Shown here in pieces: positions 49,338-58,329 of a stretch of 64,000 bases of DNA (position 1 is the first letter of the stretch; every line of letters starts with the position of its first letter). The notes under the pieces were generated by a model that was not told the DNA's origin, ran no database searches, and saw nothing but the letters and a program-made list of their open reading frames with translations. The DNA comes from Streptomyces sp. 1-11 (GTDB lineage Bacteria > Actinomycetota > Actinomycetes > Streptomycetales > Streptomycetaceae). The position numbers were made by a program, and so were the translations under genes. The stretch spans positions 60,645 through 124,644 of the forward strand of contig NZ_BJTV01000002.1 of the NCBI RefSeq assembly GCF_007176755.1, written 5' to 3'.

Positions 49338-49689
49338 GCAATTAAGGAGTCCGCGAGGGCCTTTCACAGGACGTCAATTCCGGACAGAATTGATGCGCGT
49401 CGAACAGCGTGCGCCGCGTTGGAACACCAGAACGTCGAACACCCGGTTGAGCGCGACGCATGAACCCGCCGCCATGACACAAATCCCGTAGCCCGCCTAC
49501 GACTTCGGCTTCCGTTCGTGTACGCGCCGCATGGCCCCGGAACAGTCCGGGAAGACTCTGGCATATGCCGGAAGCACCACCGTATCGTGTGTTGCCAAAT
49601 CCCTTACAGGGCGTCGCGGGCTGTGCAACAGTCATAACGGTCCCTCCGTCCTCCCCGGCCGTACCGTCCCCTCCCCATCGGAGTGCGTC
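49338..49689. other. Divergent spacer between SsgA-like and PAS/PP2C genes
   Basis: This 352-base region is relatively AT-rich. It holds the TCAATTC inverted repeat (49375-49394), a 10-base palindrome GGCATATGCC (49560-49569) preceded by a CCCGG/CCGGG hairpin, and GGAG before the PP2C start. No additional coding sequence is evident. Confidence 0.45.
49375..49394. promoter_or_regulatory. Inverted repeat TCAATTC-N6-GAATTGA
   Basis: Perfect 7-base, AT-rich arms with a 6-base spacer lie 38 bases upstream of the SsgA-like start, at the position expected for a repressor or activator of that gene. Confidence 0.55.
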
Positions 49690-51120
49690 ATGCCGTCCCC
49701 AGTCTCCGCGGACCGCTCAGCCGCCCAGCCGCCAGGGCGCGGCTCGGTCGAGGCGTTGATCAAGCAGACGCGGCGGCTCAAGGGCGACATGGTCGCCGTG
49801 CGGCGGGACACGCGCGACGACGGATCGGACCCCGAGGACCGCTGGCAGCGGGCGCTGTACGACCTCGCGCTGCACCAGCTCGACGACCTGGACGCGCATC
49901 TGGCCCAGCTCCGGGACGGGCCGGAGACCGCCGAGGCGGAGCCGGCCGAGGTCCCGGCCCCGCGGCCCGCACCGGCCGGCGCCACGCCCGGCTCGCTGCT
50001 CAGCCGCGTCGGCAGCGCGGAGTGGAACTTCCTCACCGACGAGGCGAGTTGGTCCGGTGAGCTGTACGAGATCCTGGGCCGCGATCCGGCCGCCCCGGCA
50101 CTCACCCTGGACGAGCTGCCCTCCCTGGTCCTGGACGAGGACCGGCCGAAACTGACCTCGATGGTGACCGACTGCCTGGTGGACGCGCGGCCCATCGACG
50201 GCGAGTTCCGCGTCGTACGGCCGGACGGCTCGGTGCGGACCGTGCACATGATGGGCGAGCCCGTGCTCGGCCCCGACGGCGGCACCACCTCGATGTGGGC
50301 CGTGCTGCGGGACGTCAGCGAACTCCGCCGGCACCGGCGGACGGTACGGGAGAGCCACGACTCGCTGCGGCACCACCGCAGGCGGGCGCAGACCGAGCGC
50401 CGGCTCGCGGTCGAGCTGCAGGAGGCCGTGCTGCCGCCCTGGCGGGGCTCGCTGCGCCTCCCGCACCAGGGGCCGCGCACCCTCGACCTGGCCGCCCACC
50501 ATCTGCCCGCCACGACCGGCGCGCTGATCGGCGGCGACTGGTACGACGCGCTGGAACTGTCCGACGGCGCCACCCTGCTCAGCGTCGGCGATCTCACCGG
50601 GCACGGCGTCGCGGTGGCCTCCGGCATGGCGACGCTGCTCGGCGCGGTGCGCGGTATGGCGATGGCCGGCACCCGGCCCGGTGAACTCCTCAGCATGCTC
50701 AACCAGTTACTGGACGCCACCGTGCAACCGGCCCTGGGCAGCGCCGTCTGCTGCCGCTACCGGCCCGAGGACCGCTCCCTGGTGTGGGCGCAGGCCGGAC
50801 ACCCCGCCCCGCTGCTCTACCGCGACGGGACGGGGCGTTCGCTGAAGGCGCCGGACGGCGTCCTGCTCGGCGCCACCACGGGCGCCACCTACGGGCAGGC
50901 CGAAGTCACCCTGGAGCCCGGCGATCTCCTGCTGCTGCACACCGACGGACTCGTGGCGGGCCACGGCTCCACGAGCGCCGTGGATCGTCTGCTCGGCCTC
51001 GCACCCCGGTTCGACGCGGCGCGCACCGCCCAGGACTGTGTACGCACGGTCATGGAGGAGTTCGGCGCGACCGAGCGCGAGGACGACGCCTGTGTACTCG
51101 TGGCGAGGGTGACCGGCTGA
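49690..51120 (+). CDS. PAS-PP2C (SpoIIE-type) serine phosphatase with TTA codon
   Basis: The 476-residue regulator has an N-terminal helix region, a PAS domain (about 105-215; SAEWNFLTDEASWSGELYEI, EFRVVRPDGSVRTVHMMGEP) and a SpoIIE/RsbU-type PP2C domain (about 240-476). The metal motifs are GGDWYD, VGDLTGHGVAVA, LLHTDGLV and EREDDACVLVARV. Such enzymes dephosphorylate anti-anti-sigma factors to tune sigma factors. Codon 340 is TTA (50707-50709), making it a probable bldA target. ATG 49690 has GGAG seven bases upstream. It is convergent with the NsdA-like gene (21-base gap). No kinase or sensor other than PAS is present. Confidence 0.9.
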   Translation: MPSPVSADRSAAQPPGRGSVEALIKQTRRLKGDMVAVRRDTRDDGSDPEDRWQRALYDLALHQLDDLDAHLAQLRDGPETAEAEPAEVPAPRPAPAGATPGSLLSRVGSAEWNFLTDEASWSGELYEILGRDPAAPALTLDELPSLVLDEDRPKLTSMVTDCLVDARPIDGEFRVVRPDGSVRTVHMMGEPVLGPDGGTTSMWAVLRDVSELRRHRRTVRESHDSLRHHRRRAQTERRLAVELQEAVLPPWRGSLRLPHQGPRTLDLAAHHLPATTGALIGGDWYDALELSDGATLLSVGDLTGHGVAVASGMATLLGAVRGMAMAGTRPGELLSMLNQLLDATVQPALGSAVCCRYRPEDRSLVWAQAGHPAPLLYRDGTGRSLKAPDGVLLGATTGATYGQAEVTLEPGDLLLLHTDGLVAGHGSTSAVDRLLGLAPRFDAARTAQDCVRTVMEEFGATEREDDACVLVARVTG

Positions 51121-51141
51121 CCGGACGCGGTGCGCCGTGCC

Positions 51142-52635
51142 TCACGCCGGTGCGCCGATGTCGCCCCTGCCCCGGGGCTTCGGCAGGGCGAGTTCGATCT
51201 CCTCCCGCAGCTGGTGGATCTTCGGGTATCCGGCGTACTCGGCGGTGAGCCGGTACATCTCGCGCAGCCGGTCCCAGGTGCGCCGGGAGGAGTTCGAGCC
51301 CATCGACATCAGGGCCAGCCGTGCGTAGCGGTCGGCCTGTTCGGGATCGTCGGCGATGAAGCAGGCCGAGGCCATGGAGAGATGGTCGAAGATCTTCGAC
51401 CGCTCCCGGCCGTCCACCCGCAGGGCCAGCGCCTTCTCCGCGTAGTGCTGTGCGTGCACGGCCGCGTCCGGGTCGAACTCCGCGAGCGTGCGGTAGGCGA
51501 GGGCCTGCATGCCGTACAGGTCCTCGTCCTTGAAGGTCTGCATCCAGCCCGGCGGTTCCACGTCCTGCCGGTCGGAGACGAACAGGTCCTCCGCCTGGCC
51601 GAGGGTGCGGCGCATCGCCTGGCCCTTGCCCATCGACGCCTGCGCCCAGGCCTCGATGGTGTGGAACATCGCCTTCGTGCGCGGCTGGAGCCGCTCCCCC
51701 GCCCCGGACTGGGCGAGCTTCATCAGGTCCAGCGCGTCGTCGGGCCGGCCGAGGTGCACCATCTGGCGGGCCGCCCGGGACAGCGCCTCCCCGGCTCGGG
51801 GCCGGTCACCACCCTCGCGGGCGGCGTGCGCGGCGATGACGAAGTACTTCTGGGCCGTGGGCTCGAGGCCGACGTCGTGCGACATCCAGCCCGCCAGGAC
51901 GGCGAGGTTGGCGGCGACGCCCCACAGGCGCCGCTGCAGATGGGATGGGTGGTGGTAGGCGAGCATGCCGCCCACCTCGTTGAGCTGGCCCACGACCGCC
52001 TTGCGCTGCAGCCCGCCGCCGCGGGCCGCGTCCCACGCCCGGAACACCTCTACGGAGCGCTCCAGTTCCTCGATCTCCTGCGACCCGATGGGGGCGGCCT
52101 CGTAGCGGTCGAACCCAGCGGGGTCGGCGTGCAGGGGATCGGCGGCGACGGGGGCGTCGGCCTTCAGGACAGGGTCGGTGTGCAGCCAGTCGTGCATGGC
52201 GCTGCTGAGTGTGGATCCCGCGGCGAGCGCGGCACCCGCGCCCACCAAGCCGCGTCGGTTGAGCATGAGGTCCATTCCCGTGAATTCGGTGAGGACCGCG
52301 GCGGTCCGTTCGGGCGCCCACGGCACGCCGTCGGGATGTTCGTCGATCCCGTCGCCCTGCCGTCTTCCCGCGCGCCCGTGCCGTACCAGACCGAGGTCCT
52401 CGATGGTCACGACACGGCCGAGACGCTCGGTGAACAGGGCCGCCAGCACCCGCGGTACGGGATCGCGCGGGATCTCTCCCATGTCGATCCAACGCCGCAC
52501 CCGGGAGGTGTCGGTCGACAACTGGGGGTGGCCCATGGCCGCCGCCTGCTTGTTGACCAGCCTCGCGAGTTCGCCCTTCGACCAGCCGGCCAGGCCGAAC
52601 AGGTCCGCAAGGCGGGTGTTGGGTTGTCCGCTCAC
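51142..52635 (-). CDS. NsdA-like TPR regulator (sporulation-associated)
   Basis: The 497-residue protein has an N-terminal Xre-like region (GWSKGELARLVNKQAAAM, STDTSRVRRWIDMGEIPRDP) and a long TPR array (QMVHLGRPDDALDLMKLAQS, QALAYRTLAEFDPDAAVHAQ). This is the layout of NsdA and its paralogues, which negatively regulate differentiation and antibiotic production. GTG 52635 is preferred because it begins the conserved SGQPNTRLADLFGLAG start and matches family length, with GGGGG seven bases upstream. Residues 135-170 contain a hydrophobic stretch (LVGAGAALAAGSTLSSAMHD). It is divergent from an APH-fold protein and convergent with the PP2C gene. Confidence 0.85.
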   Translation of the reverse strand: MSGQPNTRLADLFGLAGWSKGELARLVNKQAAAMGHPQLSTDTSRVRRWIDMGEIPRDPVPRVLAALFTERLGRVVTIEDLGLVRHGRAGRRQGDGIDEHPDGVPWAPERTAAVLTEFTGMDLMLNRRGLVGAGAALAAGSTLSSAMHDWLHTDPVLKADAPVAADPLHADPAGFDRYEAAPIGSQEIEELERSVEVFRAWDAARGGGLQRKAVVGQLNEVGGMLAYHHPSHLQRRLWGVAANLAVLAGWMSHDVGLEPTAQKYFVIAAHAAREGGDRPRAGEALSRAARQMVHLGRPDDALDLMKLAQSGAGERLQPRTKAMFHTIEAWAQASMGKGQAMRRTLGQAEDLFVSDRQDVEPPGWMQTFKDEDLYGMQALAYRTLAEFDPDAAVHAQHYAEKALALRVDGRERSKIFDHLSMASACFIADDPEQADRYARLALMSMGSNSSRRTWDRLREMYRLTAEYAGYPKIHQLREEIELALPKPRGRGDIGAPA

Positions 52636-52900
52636 GTCAAGCCCCCAGGTTCTCGGCTGACTTGACAGTAGCCCCGTGCCGGTTGCCGGGCGACTATTCG
52701 CCACGGTTCGCCAGGGTGCGCCAGATGGTGTGCCACTGGCCGCCGGGTGTCGAGTAGGAACGCGCCACCCCGCCCCGGTCGTCACCATCCGATGCGGGCC
52801 CACTCCCCAGGGTGTGCCCGGGCGGCCGGGCCGGGTCGGCGCGGCACAGCGTGGATGTACAGGCAGGCACCGCAGGCACACGAAGGGATCTGTATCTCCC

Positions 52901-54046
52901 ATGTACGCAGCATCGTCCTCCGTGTCCGCTCCGCCCCGGCCGCTGCGTCCCCGCCCGGCGGGCGGCGGACCCTACCTCGACCCGGCGGCGCGGCCGGCGG
53001 CTCCCGTGCTGGGCGCGGGCCGGCCGCGGCGCGTTCCCGGGCAGCCCGGTTCCCAGCCGCTCAGCGGCAGACTGGACCTCTCCGGTCCGCAGGGCGCGCA
53101 ACTGCGCACCGCGCTCGCCTCGGTGCAGCGGATCTGCCCGGAGTTCGCCCCGGTGCAGGTGCTGCGCCGCAGCGGACGCTCGGTCCTCCTGGTCGGGACG
53201 ACGGGACGCAGCACGGCCGTGGCCAAGTGTCTGCTGGACCAGTCACCGGCCTGGGCCGAGCGGTTCCGCCACGAAATAGCCGCATACCGCTCGTTCGTCC
53301 GGCACCGCCCGCCCGTGCGGGTGCCGAGGCTGATCGCGGCGGACCCGGACAACTGCACCCTGGTGATCGAGCGCATGCCGGGCCGGGTGGCCGCGCTCCA
53401 GCGGCATCCGGTGGAGGCCCCGCCCCGGCCGGACATCCGGGCCGCGCTCGGCGCGATCTGCCGGCTGAACGCCTGGCGGCCCCCGGCGGGCACGTTCGAC
53501 GCCCCGCTGGACTACGCGGCCCGCATAGCCCGCTACCACGAGCTGGGCCTGCTGACCGACCGGGATCTGGGCGACCTGCAGAAGCTGCTGCACGGCATCG
53601 CGCACGCGGCGGGCCGCCAGGGGATGGGCCAGTTCTGCCACGGCGACGCCCTGCTGTCGAACATCCTGCTCTCACCGGCGGGTCCCGTCCTGGTGGACTG
53701 GGAGCACGCGGGCTGGTACCTGCCGGGGTACGACCTGGCGACACTGTGGCTGGTGCTCGGGGACGCGCCGGTGGCGCGGCGTCAGATCAGCCAGATCGCC
53801 CAGTCGGCGGGCCCCGCCTCGCGGGACGCCTTCCTGGTGAACCTGATGCTCCTGCTGACCCGGGAGATCCGCACCTACGAGACGGCGGTGCAGCGTTCGA
53901 TGCACGAAGCCGCCCCGGCGGCGCCGGCCACGGCCCTTCCGGGCGCCGTGCCGTCCGGCGAGGAGCAGCGGCTGCTGCTCAGGCGGCTGCACGACGACTG
54001 CCAGCTGGCCCGCCGGGCCGTGCGCGCGGCGGTCGGCACCCGCTGA
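52901..54046 (+). CDS. Aminoglycoside phosphotransferase-fold protein
   Basis: The 381-residue product has an APH/choline-kinase fold: a degenerate N-lobe ([20 protein letters not shown]) and the catalytic loop [14 protein letters not shown] followed by [20 protein letters not shown] (Asp metal ligand). The first 55 residues are Pro/Arg-rich and probably disordered. The natural substrate is unknown, and no aminoglycoside resistance can be inferred. ATG 52901 has GAAGGGA upstream. It is divergent from the NsdA-like gene (265-base spacer). A 19-bp stem terminator follows eight bases after the stop. Confidence 0.85.
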   Translation: MYAASSSVSAPPRPLRPRPAGGGPYLDPAARPAAPVLGAGRPRRVPGQPGSQPLSGRLDLSGPQGAQLRTALASVQRICPEFAPVQVLRRSGRSVLLVGTTGRSTAVAKCLLDQSPAWAERFRHEIAAYRSFVRHRPPVRVPRLIAADPDNCTLVIERMPGRVAALQRHPVEAPPRPDIRAALGAICRLNAWRPPAGTFDAPLDYAARIARYHELGLLTDRDLGDLQKLLHGIAHAAGRQGMGQFCHGDALLSNILLSPAGPVLVDWEHAGWYLPGYDLATLWLVLGDAPVARRQISQIAQSAGPASRDAFLVNLMLLLTREIRTYETAVQRSMHEAAPAAPATALPGAVPSGEEQRLLLRRLHDDCQLARRAVRAAVGTR

Positions 54047-54053
54047 CGGGACC

Positions 54054-54099
54054 GGAGGTCCGCGGTGCGCCCAGGTGATCGGGCGCACCGCGGACCTCC
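54054..54099. terminator. 19-bp stem-loop terminator
   Basis: GGAGGTCCGCGGTGCGCCC pairs perfectly with its reverse complement around an 8-base loop, eight bases after the APH-fold gene stop. Confidence 0.88.
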
Positions 54100-54345
54100 G
54101 CGCGTCCGGTCCCCGTCCGGGGTCTTCTCCGCGGGCGGCCCCGTCCCCACGGGACACTCCACTGGTGTACGCCACTGACGCCCCGCAGGCCCGTGCGCCA
54201 TCGCTGCGAAACTCGCCGAACCCTGCCGTGACATGGGAAATCACCCTGCCGAAGGCATCATTGACGGATCGTCGGCCAGCCGGTACCACTGACCAAGCTC
54301 GGCCCCGCACGCCCCGCCAAGACCCGCCTGTCACAGGAGTCCGCA

Positions 54346-56316
54346 TTGCGAGGATCCGCCACCGTACCCACGCCCACGCCCGGCCACAGACATCTGCGGC
54401 GCGCCGCCGTCACCCTGGCCTCCGCGGCCCTGCTACTGCCGCTGCTCGGCGCGGGCCCGGCCCAGAGCGCCCCGGAGTCCTCCGCAGGCGAGCTGCAGAG
54501 CGCGTTCGCCACCGCGGCCGCCGAGTACCACGTGCCGCAGAGCGTCCTGCTGGCCGTCTCCTACCTCCAGTCCCGCTGGGACACGCACGACGGCGCGCCC
54601 AGCGTGACCGGCGGCTACGGCCCGATGCACCTCACCGACGCGCGTACCGCGCTCGCCACGTCCGAGCACTTCGCCGACGGCACCGAGGACGCCCGCGGCG
54701 ACACTGCCCGCCCGGCCCTGCGCCCCGACGCCCGGGTGCCCTCGGCCGCGCATCTGCCGGCCCGTCTGCGCACGCTGCCCAGGGCCGCCGAGCTGACCGG
54801 TCTGCCGGCGGCCGAACTGCGCACCGACCCGGCGGCGAACATCGCCGGCGGTGCCGCGCTGCTCGCCGCCGCGCAGAAGGAGCTGGGCGAGCCGCTCGGC
54901 GCCGGCCCGGCCGGCTGGTACGGCGCGGTGGCCCGCTTCTCCGGCGCCGACGACACGGCGACCGCGGGGGCGTACGCGAACGACGTCTACGACGTGCTGC
55001 GCACGGGCGAGGACCGCGTCACCGACCAGGGCCTGCGGGTGACGCTCGCCGCCCAGCCCGGACTGAGGCCCGACACGGCCCAGTTGGAGCGGGCCGGACT
55101 GCGCACAGCCGAGGCGGACGACGTCGAGTGCCCGAAGTCGGTGTCCTGCGAGTCGGTCCCGGCGCCGTACGAGGAGTTCGGCGACAACGACTACGGCAAC
55201 CACGACCTGGGCGACCGTCCGCAGTCGCAGCGCATCAAGTACATCGTCATCCATGACACCGAGGGTTCCTGGGACGGGGTCATGAACCTGATCCAGGATC
55301 CGACCTATGTGTCCTGGAACTACACCATCCGCTCCACCGACGGTCTGATCGCCCAGCATGTGAAGGCGAAGGACGTGGCCTGGCACGCGGGCAACTGGGA
55401 CATCAACGCCCGGTCCGTGGGCATCGAGCACGAGGGCTTCCTGACCTCGCCGGACGCCTGGTACACGGAGGCGATGTACCGGTCCTCGGCACGGCTGGTG
55501 AAGTACCTGTCCCGCAGCTACGGCATCCCGCTGGACCGGCAGCACATCCTGGGCCACGACAACGTGCCCGGCCCGACGGCCGCCTCGGTCCCCGGCATGC
55601 ACACCGACCCGGGCCCGTACTGGGACTGGCGGCACTACTTCCAGCTCCTCGGCCACCCCTTCAAGCGCACCGGCGGCAAGCACTCGGCGCTGGTGACGAT
55701 CCTGCCGGACTACGCCGCCAACCAGCCGGTCTACACGGGCTGCGCCACCAAGGGCGAGCCCTGCGCCGCGCACGGGTCCAGCGAGGTGCGGCTGTACTCC
55801 GACCACGACGAGAGCGCGCCGCTGATCAAGGACGTCGGCCTCGGCACGACACCCACCGACGGGGTCAACGACCTGTCGTCGCGGGTCTCCACCGGCCAGC
55901 GGTTCGCCGTGGCCGACCGCTGGGGCGACTGGACGGCGATCTGGTACCTCGGGCAGAAGGCCTGGTTCCACGACCCGCGCAAGCAGCCGACGTCGGTGCG
56001 CGCCTCCGGTCTCGTGGTCACGCCGAAGGACGGCGCGGCGAGCATCCCGGTGTACGGCAGGGCGTACCCGGAGAAGGAGGCCTACCCGGCGGGCGTGCCG
56101 GCGCAGTCGGTGGTGCCGCTGAAGTACACCATCCCGGCGGGGCAGAAGTACGCGGTCGGTGACCTGATGCCCGGCGAGTACTACTACGCGGTCACCTTCA
56201 CGCCCGACTCGCACCGGGTCGTGGTCGGCAAGGACCTGTACTACGAGATCCAGTACGGCCACCGGGTGGCGTTCGTGCGCGCCGCGGACGTCACCGTGTC
56301 GGGAGCGGCCCGCTAG
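54346..56316 (+). CDS. Secreted N-acetylmuramoyl-L-alanine amidase (Amidase_2) with N-terminal lysozyme-like domain
   Basis: The 656-residue exported cell-wall hydrolase has a signal peptide (about 1-42) and a transglycosylase-like helical region (about 50-220; [20 protein letters not shown]). The Amidase_2 domain follows (about 295-440; [58 protein letters not shown]). Zinc ligands are the two His and the Asp region shown. C-terminal SH3-like beta domains fill the rest. It cleaves the amide between MurNAc and L-Ala. TTG 54346 is chosen because AGGAG lies seven bases upstream. The Glu expected of a true lytic transglycosylase is not evident. Confidence 0.88.
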   Translation: MRGSATVPTPTPGHRHLRRAAVTLASAALLLPLLGAGPAQSAPESSAGELQSAFATAAAEYHVPQSVLLAVSYLQSRWDTHDGAPSVTGGYGPMHLTDARTALATSEHFADGTEDARGDTARPALRPDARVPSAAHLPARLRTLPRAAELTGLPAAELRTDPAANIAGGAALLAAAQKELGEPLGAGPAGWYGAVARFSGADDTATAGAYANDVYDVLRTGEDRVTDQGLRVTLAAQPGLRPDTAQLERAGLRTAEADDVECPKSVSCESVPAPYEEFGDNDYGNHDLGDRPQSQRIKYIVIHDTEGSWDGVMNLIQDPTYVSWNYTIRSTDGLIAQHVKAKDVAWHAGNWDINARSVGIEHEGFLTSPDAWYTEAMYRSSARLVKYLSRSYGIPLDRQHILGHDNVPGPTAASVPGMHTDPGPYWDWRHYFQLLGHPFKRTGGKHSALVTILPDYAANQPVYTGCATKGEPCAAHGSSEVRLYSDHDESAPLIKDVGLGTTPTDGVNDLSSRVSTGQRFAVADRWGDWTAIWYLGQKAWFHDPRKQPTSVRASGLVVTPKDGAASIPVYGRAYPEKEAYPAGVPAQSVVPLKYTIPAGQKYAVGDLMPGEYYYAVTFTPDSHRVVVGKDLYYEIQYGHRVAFVRAADVTVSGAAR

Positions 56317-56327
56317 GCCGCGGGTCC

Positions 56328-56825
56328 TCAGCCCTGCTGGAACAGTTCCGCCGGGAGCGGTTTCAGCAGGGCGTACAGGTCGTCGGTGATGGGGCGGTCC
56401 CAGGCGGCGATGGTCACCAGGACGCCGTCGCTGCGGTCGAACTGGACGCAGGAGATCCGGCTCTCGGAGAGCTTCAGGCGCCGCACGATCAGCAGGTTGT
56501 CGCCCTGGAGGACCGGGGTGTCCTCGGTGCCGACGACCGTGACCTCCTCGTCGTTCTCCAGCGCCAGCAGGAGCTGGGCCACCTCGAAGGGGATCTCGCC
56601 CTCGGCCACCTCGCGGGCCGGGGAGCCCTCCGGCAGGTTGCCGATGATCATGGCGGGTCCGCGTCCGCCGAAGAGGTCGTAGCGCAGGAAGACGCCCTGG
56701 CAGGAGCCGTCGGGGGCGGGCAGCAGGCCCGCGCCGAGGTTGCCCGGCCAGTCGCCCGGGTCCATGGCCAGCACGTCGAAGTCGGGACCGGCGGGGGTGG
56801 CGCTGCGGCGGCGGAGGAACGACAT
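56328..56825 (-). CDS. Conserved hypothetical actinobacterial protein
   Basis: The 165-residue soluble protein starts MSFLRRRSATPAGPDFDVLA. It continues with GPAMIIGNLPEGSPAREVAE and EVAQLLLALENDEEVTVVGT and ends PAELFQQG. The pattern resembles small streptomycete proteins of unknown function, and no catalytic motif is visible. ATG 56825 has no ribosome-binding site. TACCAT ends six bases before it, so the mRNA is probably leaderless. The frame to 56978 adds 51 Arg/Ala-rich residues and is not favoured. Confidence 0.75.
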   Translation of the reverse strand: MSFLRRRSATPAGPDFDVLAMDPGDWPGNLGAGLLPAPDGSCQGVFLRYDLFGGRGPAMIIGNLPEGSPAREVAEGEIPFEVAQLLLALENDEEVTVVGTEDTPVLQGDNLLIVRRLKLSESRISCVQFDRSDGVLVTIAAWDRPITDDLYALLKPLPAELFQQG

Positions 56826-56831
56826 GCCGCA

Positions 56832-56837
56832 ATGGTA
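56832..56837 (-). promoter_or_regulatory. -10 hexamer TACCAT of a likely leaderless promoter
   Basis: TACCAT on the minus strand is followed by six bases and then the ATG at 56825. No Shine-Dalgarno is present, and the -35 is not recognisable. Confidence 0.4.
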
Positions 56838-57005
56838 CGTGCCCGCGTGCGTCCGCCGCCGTGCGGGCGCTCGCGCGGCAGCGCCCGGATTTCCCCCGCC
56901 CGGCCTGGATCTTCCGTTCAGGGCCTGCCGCGAAAGCGGCCTCATCGCCCGGGGGGCGGCCCCTTTCGTGGCGGCCACTGGGACCGGGTGGCGCGGGAGC
57001 GGGGC

Positions 57006-57908
57006 TCACTCCTCGGGCGGGGCCGGCGGGACGACCGCGATCGGGCAGGCCGCGTGGAGCAGTACGGCCTGGGTGACGGAGCCCATCATGCGGGTGGGCG
57101 CGAGCAGGCGCCGCCGGTGGCGGCCGACGACGACCAGGGCGGCGTCCCCGGACGCGGCGACGAGGTGGCCGGCGGCGTCGCCGGGCAGGATCCGGGCCTC
57201 GGTCCCGACGCCGGGGTGCCGCTCGCGGTGCGGGGCGAGGAAGCCCTCGACGAGGGAGCGGGTCTCGCGCTCGACGGCGTCCTGGTCGACGGGCGGCGGC
57301 ACCATCTGGCCGGGCGCGGACCAGGTCTGCGCGGGCCACGGGTAGGCGGCGATCACCTGGACGCGGGCCTTGCGCAGGGCGGCCTCGGTGAAGGCGAAGT
57401 CCAGGGCGGCCTCGTCGGGGCTGTCGGCGTGCAGGCCGACGACCACGCGGGGGCCGGCTCCGGCGGAGCGGTCCTCGGGGATCTCGCGGCCGGGCCGTGG
57501 CACGACGACCACCGGGCAGTCGGCGTCGCGGGCCGCGGCCAGTGAGTTGGAGCCGAGCAGCAGGCTGGTGAAGCCGCCGCGGCCCCGGGAGCCCAGCACC
57601 AGGAGCTGGGCGTCGGCGCCGAGTTCGGGCAGGACCGCGCCGGGCACGCCCTCCACGGCGACGTACTCGGCGGCGGGGGCGTCCGCGCCGTCCCGCAGCC
57701 GGTCGCGCACCTCGTCGAGCACCGGGTCGCCCTCCGCGTCGGGCGGCCCGGCGACCAGGACGTCGGCCTGTCCCCAGGCGGCGTACTGCCGGACGTGCAC
57801 CACCCGCAGCGGTGCGGCGCGGCGGCGGGCGGCGTCCACGGCCCACTCAAGGGCCCGCCGGCTGTCGTCGGAGCCGTCGACCGCGGCGATGACCGGCGCT
57901 GTGCTCAT
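57006..57908 (-). CDS. Tandem universal stress protein
   Basis: The 300-residue protein has two UspA domains (about 1-140 and 150-295). Domain 1 begins VIAAVDGSDDSRRALEWAVD and keeps the ATP-binding GSRGRGGFTSLLLGSNS. Domain 2 (VVVGLHADSPDEAALDFAFT) has a degenerate loop GRHRRRLLAPTRMMGS and may not bind ATP. The family is linked to stress and dormancy. The ATG at 57908 is preceded by GGAGG 11 bases away. It is a single gene in its own transcription unit. Confidence 0.9.
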   Translation of the reverse strand: MSTAPVIAAVDGSDDSRRALEWAVDAARRRAAPLRVVHVRQYAAWGQADVLVAGPPDAEGDPVLDEVRDRLRDGADAPAAEYVAVEGVPGAVLPELGADAQLLVLGSRGRGGFTSLLLGSNSLAAARDADCPVVVVPRPGREIPEDRSAGAGPRVVVGLHADSPDEAALDFAFTEAALRKARVQVIAAYPWPAQTWSAPGQMVPPPVDQDAVERETRSLVEGFLAPHRERHPGVGTEARILPGDAAGHLVAASGDAALVVVGRHRRRLLAPTRMMGSVTQAVLLHAACPIAVVPPAPPEE

Positions 57909-58049
57909 TTCCTGCCCACCTCCGGAACACGACCTTCCCCTTGCCGGGGCCAGCCTGACGCAGGCCGTGGTCCGGCCGGGCGCTTCGGATCGCGTGTCCG
58001 GAAATCCGCGGGGAACACCCCCCGGATCGGCGTGCGGTGGGCCGCGGGC

Positions 58050-58292
58050 TCAGGTGAGGTCGAACTCGCCCTCACGCGCGCCGGAGACGAAGGCGCCCCA
58101 CTCCGCGGGCGTGAAGATCAGGGACGGGCTCTCCGGGCGGCCGCTGTTGCGCATCGCGATGAATCCCTCGACGAAGGCGATCTGCACATCGCCCAGTCCT
58201 CGGCTGCTGGACTGCCACTCGGCCCCGCTGAGGTCCAGCTCCGGCTTGTCCCAGCCCATGAGCGGCTGCTGCTGGGTGATGGTATCGGCCAC
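58050..58292 (-). CDS. DUF397 protein
   Basis: The 80-residue product has the DUF397 core: WDKPELDLSGAEWQSSSRG, QIAFVEGFIAMRNSGRPES and SPSLIFTPAEWGAFVSGARE. DUF397 proteins usually lie next to an XRE-type regulator, and some pairs act as antitoxin-like or developmental switches. No such neighbour is seen here, so it may be an orphan. GTG 58292 is chosen because GGGAGGAG lies six bases upstream. It lies 37 bases from the upstream hydrolase gene on the same strand. Confidence 0.85.
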   Translation of the reverse strand: MADTITQQQPLMGWDKPELDLSGAEWQSSSRGLGDVQIAFVEGFIAMRNSGRPESPSLIFTPAEWGAFVSGAREGEFDLT

Positions 58293-58329
58293 GTCCGTGC
58301 TCCTCCCGGTTCGTCGTCCGCGAGTCAGC

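Noticed and set aside
52901..54046. Aminoglycoside resistance gene
   Set aside because: Only the kinase fold is visible. Chromosomal actinobacterial members of this fold have varied substrates, and the N-terminus is not like known resistance enzymes.
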